Shown here: positions 23,074-32,276 of the stretch, piece after piece
Numbering within the stretch: the stretch's first letter is position 1
How the letters are laid out: each line of letters opens with the position of its first letter
Source: Symbiodinium natans
Taxonomy: Eukaryota > Sar > Dinophyceae > Suessiales > Symbiodiniaceae
Length of the DNA stretch: 46,000 bases
Assembly (NCBI GenBank): GCA_905221605.1
Contig: CAJNDS010002837.1
Coordinates: 154,001 to 200,000 of the forward strand
Direction: 5' to 3'
Made by a program: the position numbers and the translations under genes
Notes under the pieces: model-generated
Told to the model about the DNA's origin: nothing
What the model saw: only the letters and a program-made list of their open reading frames with translations
The model's database searches: none

Positions 23074-24449
23074 CTGAAAGTACGGTATGGTCTGACCACT
23101 GCAGCAAATCGGGGACAATCTCGAAAATGAGCCCCTTGCTGTAAAGTGGAATGCGATGCCAGATTGAGTTTGGAAGTGCTCAGCTCACTTGTTATGCCCA
23201 GATAACTCACCAGTATTTTTTGCCCCGTCACCTACTTTACAACCCATGTTTATCGTGAGCTATGACTTGAAGCGTTGAAGATGGGTGGTGTTGGAGCTTG
23301 AGGCTCGAGTCCATTGGCAGGAGGCTACACTGATGCTGGGTTTGCGATTCGTGCTGAAACGAGGGCCAAGAGCATACGTATATATATATATATATATATG
23401 AATCGAAGGCGGTGCTGCAACCAAAAGGTGTTGATTCACAAAGGGAGTTATGACACGTCTGACCCATAGCACATACACGCATGTGTCAAACCGACTTGTA
23501 GCGTGGAGGTTTCAAAACAGTGTGGCAGTGTCCAAGCGGCACTACCATTGAAATTCTTCGAGGCCTAAACTAGGACCTCCCTTCAGGTAACTCGGTATCA
23601 CTCCAGGGTCAGGCTATGCCTGCTGCAAGACTTCGAAAGTCAATGGCCAATTGTTCTGCTGAGCCGCACGGCTTTTTCAAGTTGCTCCAAACATGCCATC
23701 CTGAAGCTAGATCTGTAACCTGTGATCTTGAGCCAGAAGCGCAGAGTGCCAACACCTCAACACGAAAGCTTGGCTAAAATTAACCGTGTCTGACATGGCT
23801 GATCCGGAGTAGAGGATGCCAAACAAACCGTGCCTGCGCACACGATGTGCATGTTACAAAGGCCCCAGCCGCTTGGCCCTCACACGCCCCAGCATTTTCC
23901 TATACTCATCAGCACGCTTCTTGCGAGCCGAGATGGCCTGCAGAGCAGATTAGCGTTTGATGCAATTGGATCGGGGTTGGATTGGGGATCGGATCACCAC
24001 GAAGGGCATGTGCACGAAAAGGGCTCTGTACGTCCCTTCAAGCACTGAGAGATGAAACCAAACTAGGCCAGGTCCGCAAACCTTTTCTGCCTTGGCTCGC
24101 TCTGTCATCTTCAGGCCTACTGGATTCCAGTGCTGATGCAAGGACATCCATTGCAGCTTCGCCCGCCTGCCAAAGTGGCATGACCACGCTACATGCAAAA
24201 CTTGCAGACCACATGTTGGTAGCACTGCTGCGAGAACAGCCGAGCTGCCCCCAACTCTCGGCAGAGCGTCATGCAGTGGGGCGCACCCACCGCTCGCATC
24301 ATAGTTCCTCGGCATGACACCATTACATTCTTCATGCACCCCGCACGACGGAGGGAGGGAGGGAGGGAGGGGCTACACCCCACCACAGCCCAGGGAACTA
24401 GGGAGGGAATTAGGGAGGGAATTAGGGAGGGTGTCTAGGGTTACTGGAT
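23074..24449. other. Intergenic or unresolved interval with a (TA)n tract
   Basis: No convincing exons were recognised between the MIF4G and PPR genes. A perfect TA repeat lies at about 23379-23400. The N-terminus of the MIF4G protein, if longer, would have to be here. Confidence 0.4.
24351..24431 (+). repeat. G-run block and 12-bp tandem repeat downstream of the PPR stop
   Basis: GGGAGGGAGGGAGGGAGGGG lies near 24354-24371. It is followed by three 12-bp units at 24396-24431 (AACTAGGGAGGG then AATTAGGGAGGG twice). On the plus strand this has many closely spaced G-triplets. It begins about 20 bases past the PPR stop codon, so on the transcribed strand it is a C-rich 3' region. Confidence 0.85.
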
Positions 24450-24716
24450 TTAGCCAAAAGATGCCACAATCAAGCATGAAAGCTCGACCAAAGGGCGGAT
24501 GAGTTTTGCATCGGGTTCTAGCCCGGAGCCTAATGCCTGGCGCACAAAGTCCTCGGCCTGCGAGCGGCGCCTTGAGGAAACCCAGGGAACTTCTGCAAAT
24601 GTCCGCAAGTTGCCAGCCCATTGCAAGCTTCCGCGCCTGGGTTGGCTCTTGGCACATGCCTCGATGGCCGAAGTCCAGGTGATCAGGTTCGGGGTCACAG
24701 CCAAGCCCTGCATCTC
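24450..24716 (-). CDS. PPR terminal exon
   Basis: An 89-codon open segment ending in TAA. It starts EMQGLAVTPNLITWTSAIEA and finishes with AEDFVRQALGSGLEPDAKLI and a short tail. About 25 residues between these parts do not fit the repeat and may be a further intron (a GC site lies near 24645). Confidence 0.75.
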   Translation of the reverse strand, partial: EMQGLAVTPNLITWTSAIEACAKSQPRRGSLQWAGNLRTFAEVPWVSSRRRSQAEDFVRQALGSGLEPDAKLIRPLVELSCLIVASFG

Positions 24717-26536
24717 CTGCACGCAATCTAAACGGAGGCTCCTTTCCGGCCGCATGCGGTTTTTAGACTTGCCGAAAATGCCGCGGCAACAAAGCAAGAG
24801 CAAGCCACAAGTTACGTCAAACAATCAACTCCGGCGTCCTTCAGGAGTGGCCCAACACCGTCAACTTGTGCACTGCGGGCGAAGGCCTGCAGGAACAAGC
24901 ACGCCACGCATGGAATCATGGTGCTCTTATTAAGATGACTGGATTGACTGAGATTGAACTCCACAGCATGCAGAGGCAACACATCCCACTCGCTGGGTTG
25001 CAAGTACACGCAGCAGTTCAGCATTGCCGAAGCTCATTCATGCCAACCTGATGACTACAAGGTGAAAATGATCTCTTTCACGCCGCCGTGATCTCCTGAT
25101 CTGCTGGCCTTGAGCACGGCCGAGTAGGCAACTACGTTTGGCTGCAAAGTTTGCACCTGGGAGAGAGGCAAGTACCACCTTCCATTACGGCCTGCCTTTG
25201 CCTGATCAATCTAGCTAGCACATACCTGCCAGTCTCGCTACTTCTCTGTGGTGCTTTTGCATGGTCAGAAACTCTGAAACTTGACGTTCGGCAAAACTAG
25301 ACAGTGACTTCAGCCGAAGATCGCTCATTTGTCGAAGCCACGTCAATGCTCCATTTGCATCACTTCGCTTTGCATAGGCATTGATCAGAGCGGTGCAGGC
25401 TACGTAGTCCACCTGCATTCGGGCACAGCCGTCATGCAATACATCGAACCAAGCCGAATGCGCCCAACAGTCGCAACTTGATTTCAATTGAACTCGACAT
25501 TCTCTTTTGATTAAGTGGAGTTGACATCCTGCCTGTTGGCCCGATCTCTGCATTTGCTCTAGCCATGCCGTCCTAGATCACCCAGCGGCACTCCAGTTAC
25601 TTGAAACCGAAAATGCGTCGCGCAACCCAGAGAAGGCGCGCACACACACACACACACACAGACAGAGACAGACACAGAGAGAGAGAGAGAGAGAGAAATG
25701 AGAGACAAGGGCGACGCCATGAGACCAACCGGACCAGAAGCTGCCGAGCATCGCTTCCTCGATGGCCCCCTTTTTGGCGCAGGCATGGATTATCGCCTCT
25801 GGCTTCCAGCAGATGCTCCGGCTCAAGAATCTCAAGAGCCCCTATAAGACTCTGGACGAAGAAGCCCCCCAACTCGCCCTAGGCCCTCCCTGCCCACCGT
25901 GTAGGTCACGACGTCGGCATCAAGGCCTCGCCGCTGCATCTCCACGAGAAACTGTGTGGCACCTTGCCGCCGTCGGTGATCAAAAGCTATGGACAACGGA
26001 GGTCCAACCGCCTACTACGAGTGTCAGTATGCACCAATTCAGCCATGAAGTCGTGCAGCAATGCAACCTGGGACATCACCCAGCTTTGCACAGCACTTGA
26101 TGAGCGAGGTAAACGTGATGGTGTCCGGAGATATGCCTGCATAGAGCCAGGCAATGATTGAACTTGACTGCTTCAAACAAATGGGAACTACAACTGCGGT
26201 CCATCCTTGTAGACTGACCGGATACATGAATGTAGGAGAGCGCTTTGGGTGTTCTCAAAAACACTAAACCCGACATGTCTCGCCGCAGTCACTCGATCAA
26301 GTGTAGTGAGCGCACTGCGTGAGTCAAAAATGCCTGATGCCTAGCAAAGCCTTTAGCTGACAACGGACAAGAACAATTCGAACAAATGATCTGGGAGTGA
26401 AGGTTAGCTGGGGGAGCTGGAAGTCCATGCTGGCATGGCCAGACTCCCATGTCCATGCTGCACGCCTGCTGCGTCCATTTGCTTGAGCCACCTTTCCGCC
26501 CCGTTGCGGTCACCACGCTTGGCATAGGCATCGATC
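24450..26536 (-). CDS. Pentatricopeptide-repeat (PPR) protein, N-terminus not resolved
   Basis: Nine small minus-strand exons assemble helical PPR units. Exons: 26536-26466 (IDAYAKRGDRNGAERWLKQM), 26136-26068 (ISPDTITFTSLIKCCAKLG), 25962-25898 (FLVEMQRRGLDADVVTYT), 25796-25753 (AIIHACAKKGAIEEA), 25572-25533 (TAWLEQMQRSGQQ), 25412-25323 (VDYVACTALINAYAK), 25156-25109 (QPNVVAYSAVLK), 24886-24839 (AFARSAQVDGVGPLLK), 24716-24450 (EMQGLAVTPNLITWTSAIEA to the TAA stop). With these junctions the repeats I counted are exactly 35 residues long, which supports the splice sites. PPR proteins bind single-stranded RNA and usually act in mitochondria or plastids on editing, cleavage or stability. Donors are GC, GT, GT, GA, GC, GA, GC and GA. 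The last exon may hide one more intron near 24650-24580, where the repeat register breaks. The first exon and any targeting peptide were not found. Confidence 0.85.
24839..24886 (-). CDS. PPR exon H (48 nt)
   Basis: Encodes AFARSAQVDGVGPLLK. The donor is GA (CTGAAG|GACGCC). The join to 24716 gives LLKEMQGLAVTPNLITWT in perfect PPR register. Confidence 0.75.
25109..25156 (-). CDS. PPR exon G (48 nt)
   Basis: Encodes VQTLQPNVVAYSAVLK. The donor is GC (CTCAAG|GCCAGC). Confidence 0.8.
25323..25412 (-). CDS. PPR exon F
   Basis: Ninety nt encoding VDYVACTALINAYAKRSDAN and GALTWLRQMS. The donor is GA (ATGAGC|GATCTT). Confidence 0.8.
25533..25572 (-). CDS. PPR exon E (40 nt)
   Basis: Encodes TAWLEQMQRSGQQ. 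The acceptor is TCTAG and the donor GC (CAACAG|GCAGGA). With exon F the repeat is exactly 35 residues. Confidence 0.75.
25638..25699 (+). repeat. (CA)n-(GA)n compound microsatellite in a PPR intron
   Basis: About 20 bases of CA repeat are followed by mixed GACAGA and then GA repeat. It occupies the middle of the 180-nt GA-AG intron between PPR exons D and E; on the transcribed strand it is CT-rich then GT-rich. Confidence 0.9.
25753..25796 (-). CDS. PPR exon D (44 nt)
   Basis: Encodes AIIHACAKKGAIEE plus two bases of an alanine codon. The donor is GA (GAAGC|GATGCT), the only choice that keeps the 35-residue register with exon E. Confidence 0.75.
25898..25962 (-). CDS. PPR exon C
   Basis: Sixty-five nt encoding ATQFLVEMQRRGLDADVVTY and T. 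The donor is GT (ACG|GTGGGC) and the intron is 101 nt. Confidence 0.85.
26068..26136 (-). CDS. PPR exon B
   Basis: Encodes ISPDTITFTSLIKCCAKLG and DVP. The donor is canonical GT (CCAG|GTTGCA) and the next exon begins GTGCC after GCAAG. Confidence 0.85.
26466..26536 (-). CDS. PPR exon A
   Basis: Seventy-one nt encoding one near-complete PPR helix pair (IDAYAKRGDRNGAERWLKQM, DAA). The donor is GC (CAGCAG|GCGTGC). The acceptor CCAAG precedes 26536. The upstream exon is not identified. Confidence 0.8.
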
Positions 26537-26876
26537 CTTGGCACTCCAGGGCATACAAATCAAGGCCGTCCAATGCATAGCCCCAAAGATTCATGATGCC
26601 CGCACCATGCCTTGCGATGCGAGCTATGCAGCAAACTCTCAGCCATGGCAGCCTTTTATTCTGTCTACAGCAGTCCAGCAGATTTCATGGGGATCAGCAC
26701 CACTCGTGAGCTTTTGCAACGATTGAACCATTTAGCTGATTACCACTTTCAAAAGATGCTATGCAGGAGGCGTGAACCCCACGAATGAAAAGAATGAGAT
26801 CAAGGCCGGAATGCATCGGGCTCGATACTGCGCAAAAAGGGCTTAGCCCTGCGAATCGGCAGCGTTTAGGGCCACC
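26537..26876. other. Short dynein-PPR intergenic interval
   Basis: At most 340 bases separate the dynein stop codon (26879-26877) from the first PPR exon found. Part of this must hold the start of the PPR gene, for example an ATG near 26648 on the minus strand followed by a short open frame, but the link to exon A is not in phase. No promoter motif was recognised. Confidence 0.4.
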
Positions 26877-28626
26877 TCAAAGACCGATGTCCAGAATCAT
26901 GGCCACGCCCGCGAGCACCCACTTGTCAGATGGCGCCTGGGCAATGCGGAACCCGATACACAACATCGGAGGGCGTTCACCCATCTGGAAAACACTCATC
27001 CAGCACAGTAGCAGCAGTCAAAGCAGCAGGAATAAACAATAATCACCATAATAAGAAAATAATAATAATAATAATAACAATAACAATAACAAAGGACGGC
27101 CCTACACAAAGAGCACTCGTTGTGCCTTGGTCCGAAGCTGTGCAGCGAACACGAAGTACGGCCGGCGAGTGGGCACGCAATAGGTAGGGCATATGTAGAT
27201 GTTCTTGTCCACCTTCTCGCTCGCCAGTCCTCAACAGGCAGGGACTTTGGGCTGCAGCGACAGGCAGCTTTGAAGACCTTCCCAAACAAATTTCGGGCTC
27301 CAAATCGCCGCTTTTCTTCTGGGTCAGGCACGACAAACACCCAATTGTTGCTGCCGGAACACCTGCCTTGCATGTAATCACTGGCATACCAGTGAACATT
27401 TCCTTCGGCTTGGAGTCTTCCAAGGAATTGGAGGTCATGTCCCACCGGGCACCCTCCAAGTACATGCCCGACCTTGTTGCTGAAAGAATGCGAAAGAAAA
27501 AAAGAACATCGACCAAGCAGAGAAGGCAGGCGTAAGCTGACGGACCAAGAAAGCCTCTCTCAGGCGCGTGGCACATAGGCTCCGTCCTTGCAAGGGGACT
27601 CAATTTGCTTGGGCTCCTTCTTCGTGACGTCTGTGAAGACCTGAGTGTGGGAGGGTCGGTCCCCCATACGTTGAAGCCAGGTCTGCAACCAATGTCGGCA
27701 ACTAAGCCTTTCCGACGAAGCTTTCAAAAACTTTTGGCATTCGGAATGGTTTCTGTTTAACGCATGGCAAAGGCACCTGCAGCTTGTCGAGCTCCAAGCC
27801 CACGTTCTGGCAAGTGATCTGCTTGATGGCCGTGAGGTAACTCTGCGGATTGAAGAGCTTGGAGATGTCAACAACCTAATCTGATGTGATGCTGGGGGAA
27901 GCCAGGGGAAAACCCAACCGCATCGAATTCCATTTTTGTATCTTCCCCGCAACGTGCCTTGGGAATGTTGAGGGGGTCGTTGATCCAGTCGTCCAGCTGC
28001 ACATATCGCTCCTGCCATGTAAACTTGAACAGACCTTTGCGAGTCTTACCTTCCCTTCTTCGGCACACTTCGTTGCATGGCCTCGTCTGGCGGAACTCCC
28101 AAGTTTCAAGGCCCCGAACCTGCCCCCTGAACCCCAATGCAAGGCCATGGCCTGCAAGTTCACGCGCCATGACTTCAGAGGACGGGTGGACGCGAATCCG
28201 AGCTTAATCCACCACATCGGCAGCCTCGAATTGTGGCTGGAGTTTGGCTGGCAATGCTGGCAAACAGGATGGCCATACTCCGGGTTGTCATGCTTACCGG
28301 CCTACACTGTGCAGAATCTTGCAGAAGTCTTGCAGACTTGGGGTCCATCTCTTCAAGCTGGGTGCGTCCGGGCTGCTTCTCTGAATAGAGGCACGTGGCC
28401 ATATCTTCCATGCCTTGGGCATTCCGGAATACGCGGGAATGCGCAAGACAACTGTGCCGGCAACCTCAAGCTGGCCCATACAATGCTACGCACTGCCACA
28501 GGTAGGCCAACCCAACCCCAGCGCAAACGTAAACTGAACTGAACTGCAAGCCTGTCAAGACTAGGTACTTTCGCTCATGGTCAGCTCGCCCCGGAAACCA
28601 AGCTGGAGCTCCTGTAGTTCTAGCGA
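26877..28626 (-). CDS. Dynein exons: C-terminal domain and stop
   Basis: Exons 28626-28569 ([14 protein letters not shown]), 28413-28377 (37 nt, [11 protein letters not shown]), 28224-28152 ([19 protein letters not shown]), 28011-27958 ([18 protein letters not shown]), 27875-27777 ([20 protein letters not shown]), 27640-27573 ([17 protein letters not shown]), 27472-27367 ([20 protein letters not shown]), 27215-27126 ([20 protein letters not shown]) and 26936-26877 ([22 protein letters not shown] stop). EGARWD and KWVLAGVA are the conserved end of axonemal dyneins. Donors in order are GT, GC, GC, GC, GT, GC, GC and GC. Confidence 0.9.
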
Positions 28627-31600
28627 CTTTTTAAGGGGATGCAGATTGACACGTGATTGACATGTGTAAGAATGGCGCAAGACTTGGGCCTGCAAGCCCT
28701 TCACCATCTCGTACAGCAGCGCATTCATGTACTCACACTCCTGCAAGAAAACGAACTGGTAGGGACCCTTATCCTCGGTGGTCATGCCACGGTTGACATC
28801 GTCTGTTGGGAAGCGCTTTTCGTTCACCTCTTCCAAGATCTCATCGCATGTCATCTGGGCAATCGTCATCGGTGTCATGGCAGCTTCGTCGTCACCATCT
28901 CCAGCGCCACCTCCACCTGTCAGCATCTGGAGCATCTCGAAGACCTTGTCGCACTCTGTGGTGCGGAAGTTGATCTCAGCGTTGGGATGCATGCCAAACA
29001 TGAGTGGAGATTCAGGCGGCATGGTCTCAATGTGCTCAAGGTATCTCTCATGCGGCGCCGGCTGTGGCGACGGCCACGACAGCTTGCCCTCCGCATACGG
29101 GATCATGTCAATCTCATCCAGCAACTCATCGCGCATGAAGTACAGCAAGTACTTTTGCGACATGCGTCGGTCCCAATCGTCCACGATGTGGCCTCCATAC
29201 ATGATCTCCCCGAAGATGTAGCGCAAGTCGTCCCATGGAATCTTCACAGCGGAAGAACCTTCCAAGTAGTTGTACAAGACTTGGGCAGAGTCCCGCAAGT
29301 CTCCAGCTGAGAACGGATACATCATGTTGTAGCCCATCGGCCCAAACTTCTTTCGCTCTAGCATGAGGGAGTGGAAGTGGCACAAGGCAAACAAGATAGA
29401 CTTGACCTTGGCATCCTTGTCCTCGAAGTCCTCCTTCGGGAAGAGTGCGAAAGATCGACGCAGATTGGCAAGCATACCCTGTGGAGGCTCGTTTGTCAGC
29501 TTGATGGAACGCTCCAGGATGCCGATCGGAATTCCTTTGCTTGGATCTGCGGAGAGGAACAATCTGAAGTTGGGATGGCTGTTCTCCACAGCAAAGACAT
29601 CCAGTTTCTTCTCCAGCTCCACACACCACTTTGGCATCAAGTGAATATTCTGTAACATGACCCAGTGCCCCTCACGGTGTCCTATGTCCAACTTGCCCAT
29701 GGCAACGACATCCTGTCCTTGACCCATGGCCACGTTCCAATAGTTCTGCCCAAGGCTCAAGCCTTCTGGCCGCTTCTTGCCCATCGACTCAACCTCCTTC
29801 ACCGGGTCTGCTCCAGGAGATAGGATGAAGAAAATCGGGGTTGTGCTGGTGGAATCCTCAAAGGAGTTGCTCAAGACTGCTGCGAAGGAGAGTGAGCCAT
29901 CGCAGTCCATGTAGTCCCGACCATTGGGCAGCGCGTTGCGGATCCACTCAGCCATGGCAGCGCAGCATCGGTCTGGTCTCAGGGCTCTGAGAACCAAAAG
30001 CTTCTGGAAGGGCACTGTGTCCAGGCGCTTCCAGTCCAATGGCAACTTCACCTCCTCGGGAGCAATCTCGTTGAACCATTCCTTGAAGCGGTTTGGTGCA
30101 TCCTTCTCCATGTTTTGTGCGAAGTTCTCGAAGCCCTCCAAGTCATTCAACTTCAGAACCATGCCCCAGTTCTTGCTGGGCAGCCATTCCTGCAGTGGGT
30201 TTTCCATTCCCACGGCCATGGGTGCCTTGAGCAAGTAGTTGAAGTAGGACACGTTGAAGTCTTCCTGCAAGAAGCCTTTCTGGAAAAGCTTGAAGGTGAG
30301 CATCGAGCAGAAGATCAGTTTGTGACGTTCGAACAGTCCGCGGTTCACCCAGCGGAAGATTGTCATGCGGATAACGGCAATCAGGCGCTTCACACGTTCA
30401 CTGATGTCGTCAGTGGGCTCCGTGCGGTCGATGGCCTTGTACAGGAAGTTCACGAAGGAGTCCAATGAGAACTGGTACATGTGCTCAATGAAGCAGAGCT
30501 GGATGATCAGGAAGAAAAGCATGGAACCCTCCGCGGCCACGGGACGGTAAAGCTCGCGCGAATGGTTGATCTCCACCTCTGTCTTCTGAGCCTGCTCAAC
30601 TTGGATGGCAATCTCCTTGGAGGTGGCCTTTGTCTTCTCCAGGCCCTCGATAAGGGGAATGTTGTCCAGAATTGTCGCAGGATCTGCCGTAGAGAGCTGG
30701 GACAACAAGTCGCTCTCGAGCTGCGAAAGGGTGACCTTGAAGTCGTTCTGCCTTCGCACCAGCTCCTGCTTCTCCTGCTCCAGCTCAGGCTTCTCCACAT
30801 TCACGACCATTGCCAGGATTTGGTCCTCCAATCCGTCCGGAGTGACAATGAAGTTGATGATTGTACACTGGGCAGCAATCTCAGGCCTGTAGTGAGGATT
30901 TGGCAGCTTCGACTGCAAGTAAAGCTGGAACTTGGGGTCATAGTCTACCTCCTCACCTCCAATCTTGATGATCATTGCACTTCGGCCACGCTTGATCACA
31001 GCTCTGGACAGGACAGGCTCCAAGATGGCATCAATCTCCTGGCCGACGGCTTCAATCAGCAGCTGGCCACCCATCTGAATGGCAAAGATCACTTTTTGAA
31101 GCCACTGGTTCATGGTGAACTGCAGCACAGTCAGATCCTCGCCCAAGCGTTGCTTGATCCACTTCACACCTTGCAGCTGGGGGTCGATCATCAACGGCCA
31201 TCGGGAGCAGCTTGTGACCACAGCAGCGTTCTCCACAGAGATGCGGTCAGACGGCAGCCCCTCATTCTGCCAGCTGGCGATGTCTGCCTCGGTACACAGC
31301 ACCTTGAGCGGGTCAATGCCCGAGCTGATGGGAATCCCGCGGCTGGTGATGTCGCCAGTCCACCCCTCTCTCCAAAGCTGCACACGGAAGGACATTGAAA
31401 AGGGGGAGATGTAGCCAACAAATGCTGACGCCAGCAGACAGTTGCCAATGAGCTTCAGCTGCAAGTCTTTCAGGTCCTGAAGCAGAACGAGTTGGAGGCA
31501 ACGGAGTGTGGGCTGAGAACGCCATTTTGGAGTGTCGCAGGCACAAATGGAAGAGACACAGAGAAGACTAAAGCAGGAGAACATCATGGGGTCCTAAGCC

Positions 31601-32228
31601 TCCGCAACATACAAAACCTGTGTGCTTACTTTAAAAATTTTGTCCCACTCACGAGAGTTCTTCAGTTCGCAAATGAGAGCTGCTTGCTCTCTGAAGACCT
31701 TGCTCTCTCGTGAACTGCCCTCACCACAACAACCAACCCGGCATGGTCGGTCTCATTGCCCAAACTTCAGAAGTATCCTGGACAGTGGTAAGGGCTCCAG
31801 AGGTTCTGGCCACCCTCCGAACACAAGGTACCCTAGCCTCCCCTAAAGGTGCGACCATCCCTACATGAACAAAGAGGAGGCTTGGAAACCTACGATTTTC
31901 AGACTGCACGCCGGCTTGCTTCCATACGCCTGTACCCTGTCCAGCCTGTCCTTGACTGTGGCAGTCCATCGCTGATACTCATCTGCCAAGCCGTTGACCA
32001 GCCGCTCTGCGAGACCCAACTTCTCGAGGCAAGCCTCGGCTACACTGACCGCGGCGACTCGTGAAGATGTCTGGAACAGACATGAACAGACATCATCTAC
32101 CGTGGCATGCAGACATGGCAGAAAGCAGAGGAGTTTGGCAACTTTCAAGGTGCAGCGGCTTGGCCCAACTCTCAGCAGCACATGTATGCAACGCGTCTTG
32201 CTGTGGCGAACTGTGGCTGGTGGGTTGA

Positions 32229-32276
<48 letters not shown>

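Noticed and set aside
23720-23745. Possible relict dinoflagellate spliced-leader copy (CTTGAGCCAGAAGCG)
   Set aside because: Only the first eight or so bases resemble the reverse complement of the leader; the rest diverges.
28657-31398. Long plus-strand frames opposite the giant dynein exon
   Set aside because: Antisense shadows of a constrained coding sequence; rich in L, H, Q and V as expected of the complement.
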